21,832 nucleotides of DNA. It comes from Prevotella sp. UBA5387. GTDB lineage: Bacteria; Bacteroidota; Bacteroidia; Bacteroidales; Bacteroidaceae. The stretch is from contig DHOP01000084.1 in the NCBI GenBank assembly GCA_002407775.1, positions 16,946 to 38,777 of the forward strand, read 5' to 3'. Below the pieces are notes generated by a model. It saw only the letters and a program-made list of their open reading frames with translations. It had not been told where the DNA came from and did not search any database. Shown here piece by piece: positions 1 through 7,282 of the stretch; position 1 is the first letter of the stretch; the number at the start of each line of letters is the position of its first letter. A program made the position numbers and the translations under genes.

Positions 1-1114
1 CCTCATATAAACCCGCGCGCTTGTCCTTGCCAATCAAATTCTCCCATTTGCCCGTGAAATCAACCTTCGTAGTGATATTTCTTTCCCACGGTTCCACATC
101 GAGAGGATACATGTCGACGGCATCCCCTTCATAGGCATATTCGTCTGCTAGAGCGGCAAAGCTATGCCCGAACTCGTGAACCACCACAGGTTTAGACCAT
201 TTGTTGTGTGTGCTTGAGAGAACATAGGAATTGAGTACACCACCACCACCATAGCGTTCGCTGTTGACTAAAACAAGAATGTGCTCATATGGAGTCCCAG
301 CAAGCCAATTGTGCATGTCCTTCAGGTGTGATGTTGTAAGATATCTCTCACTATAATTTGTGTCCCAATGAGAGTTGAGTGCAGTGTTGCGCCAGATACC
401 TTTGCCTGGTTCGCTGGCACCGCTTTCTTTTGATGGTGACTTTACGGCAATGATATTGAAGTATTGTCGCATTGACTTATATGGTTCATGAGCAAACAAT
501 GCTTCCATCGCTGTACGAGCATCAGCTATAAAGGTGTTCATCTCCGATGCTTGATAACCCTCGGCAAGGTAGGCCAAATAGATGCAATTGGTGCTATCAC
601 TGGCTTTTTGTAATGTTTCGAAAGGAGTAACATCCTTATAGCCAATGGGTCTAATGAGGATATCCGAAGGCACTATTTGGTGTGTCATCGAGGAGGAGAT
701 TTCACGACGATTGTTGCGAAGGTCAAGAGTGATATCAGCTGTGTCCTTGGGCATAGGCACAAGAAACACATTCTCAAACGACTTTACTTTGTTCAGTGCC
801 TCCGGTTCTTGCTGCCACTCTTGAAACAGTGTGGAGAAGGAGTTTCGGTAGATAACACGTCCCGAGTGGTGATCGCGCACGGTGATTTGGCCATTTCCTT
901 CTACAGGAACTTCCGCTAACCTGTGACGCTTGCCATACCAGCGTGGCTCCACGAGCAGTTCGTCCACTGCGATGTTTTGTGTATTGTGGTCACCTGAGAA
1001 GAGGTAATCAACACGCAATGTTTGGTCGGTGAAATAGTCGTCAAATTGCTGTGCTGTCGCCGCCGTACAGGAAAGCAATAATAAGTAGAATAGAAATACC
1101 TGTCTTCTCATCAT
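1..1114 (-). CDS. Secreted M64-family (IgA-peptidase-like) zinc metallopeptidase, C-terminus cut by window edge
   Basis: The reading frame is open from the ATG at 1112-1114 down to base 1, giving about 371 residues and no stop, so the C-terminal part lies outside the window. Residues 1 to about 21 form a signal peptide (two Met, RR, a Leu-rich core, then a cleavage site near TAAT-AQQ), so the protein is exported. The zinc-binding motif HEFGH is at residues 313-317 and is followed by SFAALADEY. This HExxH plus downstream Asp/Glu pattern is typical of peptidase family M64, whose named member is a clostridial IgA protease. In Bacteroidales these are usually annotated 'M64 family metallopeptidase'. 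The part before residue 150 is a probable beta-rich M64 N-terminal domain. ATG codons stand in tandem at the start, and either could be used. The substrate cannot be told from sequence. I saw no canonical promoter just upstream, so transcription may continue from the GH73 gene behind it. Confidence 0.88.
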   Translation of the reverse strand, partial: MMRRQVFLFYLLLLSCTAATAQQFDDYFTDQTLRVDYLFSGDHNTQNIAVDELLVEPRWYGKRHRLAEVPVEGNGQITVRDHHSGRVIYRNSFSTLFQEWQQEPEALNKVKSFENVFLVPMPKDTADITLDLRNNRREISSSMTHQIVPSDILIRPIGYKDVTPFETLQKASDSTNCIYLAYLAEGYQASEMNTFIADARTAMEALFAHEPYKSMRQYFNIIAVKSPSKESGASEPGKGIWRNTALNSHWDTNYSERYLTTSHLKDMHNWLAGTPYEHILVLVNSERYGGGGVLNSYVLSSTHNKWSKPVVVHEFGHSFAALADEYAYEGDAVDMYPLDVEPWERNITTKVDFTGKWENLIGKDKRAGLYE

Positions 1115-1331
1115 CTTGTGTATTGTCAATTATAATATATAGAGTTCAGAAAATGACGCATTAAATATAATGTTTCATATTCAAGGTTTGTTGAAACCAA
1201 TATTTAGGCAATCAACAGCTTTTCCTCCTTGTTAGGAAAATAACGCTTTATGATGGCTTGTATTACATTAATTGATAGAATGATCTAACACTTTCTATAG
1301 CGCTGAAGGTGAATCAAAGATGTGTCCCGGC
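1115..1331. other. Intergenic gap between the GH73 and M64 genes, with a weak hairpin
   Basis: This gap of 217 bases lies between two minus-strand genes. It holds an inverted repeat at 1220-1240 (TTTTCCT, 7-base loop, AGGAAAA) that is not followed by a T-run on either strand, so it is a poor terminator. GTGAATCAA at 1309-1317 resembles one half of the palindrome found in the arrays at 2313 and 16451, but the second half is not conserved. No TAnnTTTG element was found near the M64 start. Confidence 0.5.
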
Positions 1332-2258
1332 CTAATAGATGCGAATTATTTCACCCACACGAATGTTATGATCAGGAGTGAAATCGTTCATCTTATACAA
1401 GTCCTTCAGTCTGATGCCATACAACTGAGCAATGGAATACATACTCTCTCCCGCCTTTACGGTGTGCGGACGATTCTTGAAAGTTTTAATGGCGCGCTTC
1501 TGCTTTTTCTTTAAATAGATAATGTCACCCTCATGCAACACATCGTTATAATCTCGTTCATTGTAGCGAGCAATCTTTTTACCAGAGAGTTCCGTCTCCT
1601 GTCCTATAGACTTGAACGTGTCCCCTTCACGTGCAAAGAGGTAATAGTTCTTATTATAGAGTTTGATCGGGTGCAAATTTCCACCCTTCTTCACTGGCTG
1701 ATCCTTACCAGAGTGCTGGGCTATGAAACGGTCATAGCTCTTTGCCTCGTCGTATTGATAAAGTCGATACAACTCTATGATATCAATAATCTTATTGGCA
1801 TAGTTGGGGTTTGTGGCATAGCCACAATCCTTCAAGCCGCGTGCCCAACCTTTATAGTCTTTGATAGACAGTTGGAAGAGTCGAGCATATCGCTGGTTTC
1901 TGCTTAGGAACTTGGAGTGGTCTTCATAACTTTGCTTTGCATCATCGTAGGCACGAAAGCACTCACCATTATAATCGTCGTCCTCTGTAATGGTACGTCC
2001 TGTCCAGTCATGGCACTTGATGCCAAAGTGATTGTTGCCAAGCACTGCCAAACGACTATTTCCGGCACCACTCTCAAAAACGCCTTGTGCCAGTGTGATG
2101 CTTGCAGGAATGCGAAAACGTAGCATCTGCTCTATGGCCAAGTCTTTGTATTGGTCAAAGTAATTCTGAAAGTTTTGACTCCATTTCATCTGGGCTTGTG
2201 CGGTAATAGTAGCACAAGCGAGAAGAACGAAGCAAAGCAAGCGATTTGATTTTAGCAT
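1332..2258 (-). CDS. Secreted GH73 glucosaminidase with two LysM domains (peptidoglycan hydrolase)
   Basis: The protein has 308 residues. Residues 1-22 form a signal peptide ending TAQA-Q, which points to the periplasm or outer surface. Residues about 30-170 match the FlgJ/GH73 beta-N-acetylglucosaminidase fold. The likely catalytic Glu is E62 in TLAQGVFESGAGNS, followed by the family's NNHFGIKC segment, a YDDAKQSYEDHS segment and the GLKDCGYATNPNYANKI segment. Two LysM peptidoglycan-binding modules follow: one at about 205-255 (YYLFAREGDTFKSIG) and one at about 264-308 (HTVKAGESMYSIAQLYGI), ending with the last residue. The enzyme should cut glycan strands of the cell wall, probably for remodelling or cell separation. 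The start is the first Met of the frame and gives a clean signal peptide. Its candidate promoter (2293-2322) overlaps the first palindrome of an upstream array. Family assignment is firm, while the cellular role is inferred. Confidence 0.92.
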   Translation of the reverse strand: MLKSNRLLCFVLLACATITAQAQMKWSQNFQNYFDQYKDLAIEQMLRFRIPASITLAQGVFESGAGNSRLAVLGNNHFGIKCHDWTGRTITEDDDYNGECFRAYDDAKQSYEDHSKFLSRNQRYARLFQLSIKDYKGWARGLKDCGYATNPNYANKIIDIIELYRLYQYDEAKSYDRFIAQHSGKDQPVKKGGNLHPIKLYNKNYYLFAREGDTFKSIGQETELSGKKIARYNERDYNDVLHEGDIIYLKKKQKRAIKTFKNRPHTVKAGESMYSIAQLYGIRLKDLYKMNDFTPDHNIRVGEIIRIY

Positions 2259-2292
2259 TATACAGTCTGACTTTACGTTTCGGCGAAGTTGC

Positions 2293-2322
2293 GAAAGCTA
2301 ACTTGTCGGATTGTGATTCAAA
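2293..2322 (-). promoter_or_regulatory. Candidate promoter of the GH73 gene, -33 box inside a palindrome
   Basis: Read on the minus strand, TTTG (2322-2319) is followed after 18 bases by TAGCTTTC (2300-2293), one mismatch from the Bacteroidetes -7 consensus TAnnTTTG. The spacing equals that of the rho promoter in this window. Transcription would start near 2286, leaving a leader of about 28 bases. The TTTG is the centre of the proximal 19-bp palindrome, so a protein bound there would cover the -33 box. Confidence 0.5.
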
Positions 2323-2400
2323 TTGAATCACGGAGTGAAGTAAATTGAATCACGCAGTGAAACAAATTGAATCAGACGGTGAATCAATTTGAATCACCAA
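2313..2400. repeat. Array 1: four 19-bp palindromes at 22-bp period
   Basis: Four units lie at 2313-2331, 2335-2353, 2357-2375 and 2379-2397, with 3-base spacers GGA, GCA, ACG (and CAA after the last). The consensus is GTGAWTCAA-W-TTGAWTCAC. The first unit is a perfect palindrome apart from its centre base, the others have a few mismatches. The period of 22 is not a multiple of three and no frame is conserved, so this is not coding. Spacers are unrelated to each other while palindromes are kept, which suggests the palindromes are the functional part. The last unit (2379-2397) is identical to the second unit of array 2 (16473-16491). Confidence 0.85.
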
Positions 2401-2407
2401 ATGAGGT

Positions 2408-2446
2408 AGCAGCAATTGCGCAGCCGAAGCTGCACAATTGCTGTTA
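2408..2446 (-). terminator. Strong hairpin after rho, UUCG loop, no U-run
   Basis: On the minus strand the rho mRNA would fold AGCAATTGTGCAGC (2442-2429), loop TTCG, GCTGCGCAATTGCT (2424-2411). One pair is U-G on this strand but would be a C-A mismatch on the plus-strand transcript, so the hairpin is best formed in rho mRNA. The closing pair and loop make a stable C(UUCG)G tetraloop. The sequence after it (GCTACCTCATTTGG) has no clear U-run, so it may act as a 3'-end stabiliser or processing stop rather than a classical intrinsic terminator. Confidence 0.6.
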
Positions 2447-2447
2447 C

Positions 2448-4454
2448 TTAACCGTTCATTGACATTAGGAACTCAGCGTTGTCTCGAGTTCTCTCCATAT
2501 TTCCATGTATTGCGTTCATTGCTTCCATGGAGTTCATGTCGGCAATATATTTGCGCAAAATCCACATTCGGTCAATTGTAGTCTTATCTTGCAGTAAATC
2601 ATCGCGACGTGTGCTTGAAGCTACAAGGTTCACAGCTGGGAAGATGCGCTTGTTGCTTAGTGAGCGATCAAGCTGCAACTCCATGTTGCCTGTACCCTTA
2701 AACTCTTCGAAGATCACCTCGTCCATCTTGCTACCTGTGTCAATCAGAGCGGTGGCAATGATAGTAAGCGATCCGCCTCCCTCGATATTGCGTGCGGCAC
2801 CAAAGAATCGTTTAGGTTTCTGAAGTGCATTGGCGTCTACGCCACCAGTAAGCACTTTACCACTTGCGGGCGATACTGTGTTATAAGCACGGGCTAATCT
2901 GGTAATGGAGTCAAGGAAGATGACTACGTCGTGTCCACATTCCACCATTCGCTTGGCTTTTTCCAAGACGATGCCGGCGATCTTGACGTGACGCTCTGCA
3001 GGCTCGTCGAAGGTTGAAGCGATGACTTCAGCATCTACGGTGCGAGCCATATCGGTAACTTCCTCCGGGCGTTCGTCTATGAGAAGCATCATCAGATAGG
3101 CTTCGGGATGGTTAGCTGCTATGGCGTTAGCGATATTCTTCATGAGGATAGTCTTACCTGTTTTAGGCTGGGCCACAATGAGCGCGCGCTGTCCTTTGCC
3201 GATAGGAGAGAAGAGATCTACAATGCGCGTGGAAAGATTGGTAGTCTTTGGGTCGCCACAGAGCGTGAATTTCTCGTCAGGGAAGAGTGGGGTGAGGTGC
3301 TCGAATGGTATGCGGTCGCGTATTTCCTCTGGCTGTCGGCCGTTAATTTTTACAATGCTCGATAGTGGGAAGTACTTCTCTCCCTCGTGAGGTGGACGCA
3401 CCTTGCATTGGACAACGTCACCGGTTTTGAGATTGTAATGCTTGATCTGGTTTCCGGCAACATAGATGTCATCGGGCGAGGACAGATAATTATAGTCGCT
3501 ACTGCGGAGGAAACCATAGCCATCAGGCATTATTTCCAACACACCAATGGCGTCTATTATATCGTTGAAGTCATAGAATGTTTGACTAACTGGGGCAGGA
3601 GCAGCGGGCTGCTGATAAGGTACTGGAGTGGGCTGTGCAAAAGAAGCGATGGGATTGTCGAACATGTCATAGTTGGGTACGACACCTTGGTCCTCTATAG
3701 GAAGATCTACGACTGTGATAAAATCGGTTCCGTCGCCTGGATCTCCAGCCCATACGGTTTCACCAAAGTCCATGTCTTGCTGATCGTCAGTAGACTCATT
3801 ATGTTCGTTGATTTTAGCTTGGAGCTGGGCTATCAGGTCTTCATTGTCGGCGTTCTCGTTCCCTACCTTTCCTGAAGCAAAAGCAGCTTCTGGTATAAAA
3901 GACTCTTCATCTTGTGACACTGGCTCCTGGATAGGTGCCTCGTCAATGACTTCTAACTCTGACAATTCGGGTTCTTCTGTTGGTATATCCTCTGACTTGA
4001 GGTTTCCCTTCGCAATTTCTATTTCAGTGAGCAATTCCTTCTCCTCTTTGGTCTTTGGACCCCTGTGTTTGGGTAATGCGTCCAACTTGGCCTTTAATTC
4101 ATCTATAATATCCTTCGTTGCCTCCTGTGGGGCGGTCTCTTGCTTTTCAGATGGAGCGCTCTTGAAGAGAGAAGGCTGGGTGCTTCCTGACTTGTTGCTC
4201 TTGGCATCAAGGTTTTCTCCATTCTTGCCTTTGACAGAATAGATATGGTCGGGTTCTTTTTTGGGAATGCGGGCGCGTTTGTGTTTTGATGTGGCTAATA
4301 AGCTATGGCTACTCTCATCAATAGCTTGCTTATCTAGAATCTCGTAAATTAGTGTTTCTTTTTCGTCGTAATCCTTGACTTCCAAGCCAAGATTGTTGGC
4401 AATATCCTCAAGCACCGGAATGCTCTTAGATAATAATTCCTCTTTGCTATACAT
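2448..4454 (-). CDS. rho: Transcription termination factor Rho with long acidic N-terminal insert
   Basis: This is a hexameric RNA helicase that ends transcription by translocating 5' to 3' on RNA with ATP. The protein has 668 residues against about 420 in E. coli. Residues 1-45 match the Rho N-terminal helical domain (YSKEELLSKSIPVLEDIA). Residues about 50-300 form a low-complexity, Glu/Asp/Pro/Gln-rich stretch expected to be disordered. The RNA-binding cold-shock-like domain follows at about 302-385 (VLEIMPDGYGFLRSS). In the ATPase domain the Walker A is AQPKTGKT at 428-435 and the Walker B is VVIFLDS with D515. The Q-/R-loop region with GTGNMELQLDRSLSNKRIFP is intact. Long Rho inserts are typical of Bacteroides relatives, and in Bacteroides thetaiotaomicron the insert has been reported to drive phase separation. 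A Bacteroidetes promoter lies upstream at 4523-4552 and a strong hairpin follows the stop. Confidence 0.97.
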   Translation of the reverse strand: MYSKEELLSKSIPVLEDIANNLGLEVKDYDEKETLIYEILDKQAIDESSHSLLATSKHKRARIPKKEPDHIYSVKGKNGENLDAKSNKSGSTQPSLFKSAPSEKQETAPQEATKDIIDELKAKLDALPKHRGPKTKEEKELLTEIEIAKGNLKSEDIPTEEPELSELEVIDEAPIQEPVSQDEESFIPEAAFASGKVGNENADNEDLIAQLQAKINEHNESTDDQQDMDFGETVWAGDPGDGTDFITVVDLPIEDQGVVPNYDMFDNPIASFAQPTPVPYQQPAAPAPVSQTFYDFNDIIDAIGVLEIMPDGYGFLRSSDYNYLSSPDDIYVAGNQIKHYNLKTGDVVQCKVRPPHEGEKYFPLSSIVKINGRQPEEIRDRIPFEHLTPLFPDEKFTLCGDPKTTNLSTRIVDLFSPIGKGQRALIVAQPKTGKTILMKNIANAIAANHPEAYLMMLLIDERPEEVTDMARTVDAEVIASTFDEPAERHVKIAGIVLEKAKRMVECGHDVVIFLDSITRLARAYNTVSPASGKVLTGGVDANALQKPKRFFGAARNIEGGGSLTIIATALIDTGSKMDEVIFEEFKGTGNMELQLDRSLSNKRIFPAVNLVASSTRRDDLLQDKTTIDRMWILRKYIADMNSMEAMNAIHGNMERTRDNAEFLMSMNG

Positions 4455-4522
4455 GTGAGTATGGTAAAATTTTAAATATCGGGGGAGTGCTTCAAAGTTG
4501 AAGCGGTTTAGTTTTAACGCTG

Positions 4523-4552
4523 CAAAGGTATTAATTTTTTAATGAAACCAAA
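4523..4552 (-). promoter_or_regulatory. rho promoter (TTTG-N18-TACCTTTG)
   Basis: On the minus strand TTTG (4552-4549) and TACCTTTG (4530-4523) are separated by 18 bases, a full match to the Bacteroidetes -33/-7 pattern. The start of transcription should lie near 4516, giving a leader of about 60 bases before the rho ATG. Confidence 0.8.
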
Positions 4553-4675
4553 TCTTAATCGTAAAGAAATATTAGCTATTAACATATATTAAATGTCCTT
4601 TATTTCGTAATGAAAAGCAATGCTAAATCGGGCTACTTATTTCCCCTTCGAAATCACTATTTCCAATAAAAGTAT

Positions 4676-4683
4676 TATCTTTG
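4676..4683 (+). promoter_or_regulatory. -7 box (TATCTTTG) for the nucleoside-permease operon
   Basis: TATCTTTG matches TAnnTTTG exactly and lies 24 bases before the ATG at 4708. No TTTG is found at the expected -33 distance, so strength may depend on the -7 box alone or on an activator. The rest of 4455-4707 is AT-rich and holds no other gene. Confidence 0.65.
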
Positions 4684-4707
4684 CACCAATATTAATAACG
4701 AATTAAG

Positions 4708-5958
4708 ATGAATTTAAAAGTTCGTTTGGCAATCATGAATTTCCTACAGTTTGCGGTGTGGGGTGCTTACCTCACTTGTATGGGAATTTATTTGGGACGT
4801 ATAGGTATGGCAAGCCATATTGGTGCTTTTTATGCCATGCAAGGTGTTGTATCTATTTTCATGCCTGCTCTGATGGGTATTATTGCCGATCGTTGGGTAC
4901 CTGCACAAAAACTTTTAGGTATTTGTCACCTCTTTGCCGGCATGTCTATGTTTGCTGCCGCCTGGTACGGGTATGCTCTGGGTGATGCGGCGCAGTTTGG
5001 AGTCCTCTTTTCTTTCTACAGTGTGAGCGTGGCGTTTTATATGCCCACCCTTGCGCTAAGCAACAGTGTAGCGTATTCTGCGCTCTCAAGAGCAGGACTT
5101 GATACTGTGAAGGACTTTCCTCCTATTCGTGTGTTGGGTACTGTTGGCTTCATCTGCTCCATGTGGTTTGTTGATTTGATGGGTTACAAGAGCAACGAGT
5201 TACAGTTTGTAACAAGCGGTATACTTAGCTTGGTGCTTTTCTTTTATTCGTTCTCCCTGCCAGAGTGTCCGGTTTCTAATAATGATAATAAGAAGTCAGT
5301 GGTCGACGCGCTTGGCTTGCAAGCTTTTTCGTTGTTCAAGCAGCGTAAGATGGCCATCTTCTTCATCTTCTCTATGCTACTTGGTGTCAGCTTGCAAATC
5401 ACTAATGGCTTTGCAACACCGTTCATAGAGAGTTTCGCTGATGTCCCTGAATACGCCGCTTCATTTGGTGTAAAGCACTCCGTGATACTTTATTCCATTT
5501 CTCAAGTGAGTGAGACGGTATGTATTTTGATGATACCTTTCTTTATGAAGCGCTATGGTATCAAGAATGTGATGCTCATTGCCATGTTTGCTTGGGTACT
5601 TCGTTTCGCTTTATTAGGAGCAGGTAACCCTGGAAATGGGGTATGGATGTTTGTCATGTCAATGATAATTTATGGTGTAGCCTTTGACTTCTTCAATATA
5701 TCTGGGTCGTTATTCGTCGATAAATCGACGGATCCCCAGCTACGTTCATCAGCTCAAGGGCTATTCATGCTCATGACAAACGGATTAGGAGCATCTATTG
5801 GTTCTCTTGGAGCACAAGCCGTGGTGAACTCTAATACAGTAGATGGGGTGACGAATTGGCCACCGTGTTGGTACACGTTCGCTGTCTACGCATTAGTCGT
5901 GGGTGTGCTATTTGCCATTATTTTTAGACCCAAAAAGGAGCTGACAGCTGGCGCATGA
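4708..5958 (+). CDS. MFS transporter, nucleoside:H+ symporter (NupG/XapB-like) family
   Basis: This inner-membrane protein has 416 residues and about 12 hydrophobic segments. The N-terminus (LAIMNFLQFAVWGAYLTCMG) and the first cytoplasmic loop (PALMGIIADRWVPAQKLLGI, about residues 54-73) are characteristic of the nucleoside permease branch of the MFS, which imports nucleosides with protons. The charged middle loop (about residues 185-210) splits the two six-helix halves, as usual. The length matches the E. coli relatives (about 418). It is first in a seven-gene, tightly packed plus-strand run, and its stop overlaps the next start by four bases (ATGA at 5955). Substrate range is inferred from family only. 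Confidence 0.85.
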   Translation: MNLKVRLAIMNFLQFAVWGAYLTCMGIYLGRIGMASHIGAFYAMQGVVSIFMPALMGIIADRWVPAQKLLGICHLFAGMSMFAAAWYGYALGDAAQFGVLFSFYSVSVAFYMPTLALSNSVAYSALSRAGLDTVKDFPPIRVLGTVGFICSMWFVDLMGYKSNELQFVTSGILSLVLFFYSFSLPECPVSNNDNKKSVVDALGLQAFSLFKQRKMAIFFIFSMLLGVSLQITNGFATPFIESFADVPEYAASFGVKHSVILYSISQVSETVCILMIPFFMKRYGIKNVMLIAMFAWVLRFALLGAGNPGNGVWMFVMSMIIYGVAFDFFNISGSLFVDKSTDPQLRSSAQGLFMLMTNGLGASIGSLGAQAVVNSNTVDGVTNWPPCWYTFAVYALVVGVLFAIIFRPKKELTAGA

Positions 5959-6560
5959 GTGAAAGGATAAGATTGATATTCAGGAGTGTTTCTGAAATTG
6001 TGGGCACCAAGGATATTGGTCTGCTGGTGTTGACTGATAGCAATGAACAGCGCCAAGTAGCATTGCCATGCGATAAACTTGTGCTTCACGAGTTTGGTGT
6101 GAGGATGAACAAAACACCGTTTCTTGAAAAATTATTGCCAGAGGTATTGTGGAAAGCCATTCGTTGGCAAAGCGTGCTACGTTTTGAAGTGCATCTCGAT
6201 TCTCTCGTGGAAGGTAAATACCAAGCTGTGCTGAGCAATATTGATACTCTTGACGACATTCCTATTAGCGCTGCCGAGGGTGTATTGCTATCGTTTGTGT
6301 CTCATGGAGATGTGCCGGTCCTCATGGATCAGCAGTTATTCATGCGGCAAAGTACGGTTTATGACAGTGAATCTATTGGAATTTCCTTGCCAGTAAACAC
6401 CATTAGTGATGAGATGTTGCAAAGTGCTTTGGATAAAGCCGTGCAGAATGAAAACTATGAAATGGCGTCGCATCTTCGTGATGAGATCAATCGTCGTAAA
6501 AGATTGGCCGAGGAAACGGATGGGGATAGCATGCCAGAGGCTGCAGAAAATTTATCATGA
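5955..6560 (+). CDS. Bifunctional nuclease (BFN/DUF151) domain protein with C-terminal UVR motif
   Basis: The protein has 201 residues. The N-terminal part (about 1-135) matches the bifunctional nuclease/DUF151 fold, with the typical segments IVGTKDIGLLVLTD and FEVHLDSLVEGKYQAVL. A linker leads to a UvrB/UvrC-type helical hairpin at about 153-190 (LQSALDKAVQNENYEMASHLRDEINRR). BFN-type proteins were first described in plants and bacteria as nucleases on RNA and DNA. The Bacteroidetes forms with a UVR motif have no settled role. It overlaps both neighbours by ATGA (5955 and 6557), so it is translationally coupled to the permease and to rsmE. Confidence 0.88.
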   Translation: MSERIRLIFRSVSEIVGTKDIGLLVLTDSNEQRQVALPCDKLVLHEFGVRMNKTPFLEKLLPEVLWKAIRWQSVLRFEVHLDSLVEGKYQAVLSNIDTLDDIPISAAEGVLLSFVSHGDVPVLMDQQLFMRQSTVYDSESIGISLPVNTISDEMLQSALDKAVQNENYEMASHLRDEINRRKRLAEETDGDSMPEAAENLS

Positions 6561-7282
6561 AGGAAGCAAGATATTTTTATTTATCTCATGCAGATGAGCT
6601 GACGGAACTGCCTCGGGAAGAGGCGCAGCATGCATTGAGAGTGCTTCGATTACAAGCCGGTGATGAGATATTCCTTATGGACGGCTATGGCACGTTCTAT
6701 AAGGCAGAGGTTACCCTGGCTTCTGGAAACCATTGCCTTTATGAAATAAAAGAGCGTCTTCCACAAGAGAAGACATGGAAGGGGCGTATTCATCTTGCCA
6801 TCGCTCCTACAAAGATGATGGATCGTATGGAATGGATGGTGGAGAAAGCCACGGAAGTCGGATTCGATGAAGTGTTATTCTTAAACTGTCAATTTTCCGA
6901 AAGGCGCAATATTCGCATTGATCGTATCGATAAGATTGTGGTGTCTGCGATGAAGCAGAGCCGTAAGCCATGGAAACCTGTGGTAAATGAGTTAATGGAT
7001 TTCAAGGCTTTTGTTGGTCAAAACAAGGGATCGCATAATTTTATTGCCCATTGTTATGATGAATTTCCCAAGGTAGATTTGTTCCAAAGATTAGGTCATA
7101 TAGCACCTGAAGAAGATATCACTATATTGGTTGGCCCTGAAGGGGATTTCTCAATCGATGAAGTGAAACTTGCTATTGACCACGGATATGAATCTATTTC
7201 GCTTGGAAGAAGCCGTCTGCGGACTGAGACAGCAGGATTGATGGCTGTTTCCATGGCGCAAATTTCAAAGAGAATACTATGA
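6557..7282 (+). CDS. rsmE: 16S rRNA (uracil-1498-N3)-methyltransferase RsmE
   Basis: RsmE methylates N3 of U1498 in the decoding region of 16S rRNA, using S-adenosylmethionine. The protein has 241 residues, the usual length. The N-terminal PUA-like domain (residues 1-75) contains EEAQHALRVLRLQAGDEI. The SPOUT-type methyltransferase domain follows, with KMMDRMEWMVEKATEVGFDEV, the VGPEGDFSIDEV segment and the knot motif LGRSRLRTETAGL near the C-terminus. All the family's conserved segments are present. It starts within the previous stop and ends overlapping the DUF4836 gene start (ATGA at 7279). Confidence 0.96.
   Translation: MKEARYFYLSHADELTELPREEAQHALRVLRLQAGDEIFLMDGYGTFYKAEVTLASGNHCLYEIKERLPQEKTWKGRIHLAIAPTKMMDRMEWMVEKATEVGFDEVLFLNCQFSERRNIRIDRIDKIVVSAMKQSRKPWKPVVNELMDFKAFVGQNKGSHNFIAHCYDEFPKVDLFQRLGHIAPEEDITILVGPEGDFSIDEVKLAIDHGYESISLGRSRLRTETAGLMAVSMAQISKRIL

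Noticed and set aside
1202..1285. Minus-strand fragment reading NVIQAIIKRYFPNKEEKLLIA before a stop, protein-like in composition
   Set aside because: The frame is only about 26 codons, has no ATG and is closed by a stop just upstream. It could be a gene remnant, but there is no second line of evidence.
1320..2123. Plus-strand frames opposite the GH73 gene
   Set aside because: They are shadows of the minus-strand gene. The translations have no domain-like character, while the opposite frame is a full enzyme with a signal peptide.
2313..2400. CRISPR array
   Set aside because: Repeats are 19 bp with 3-bp spacers. No CRISPR type has spacers that short and no cas gene is present.
3387..4242. Long plus-strand frames (162 and 144 codons) opposite rho
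   Set aside because: Rho is certain in the opposite frame. These frames exist because the region coding the acidic insert has few stops on the other strand.
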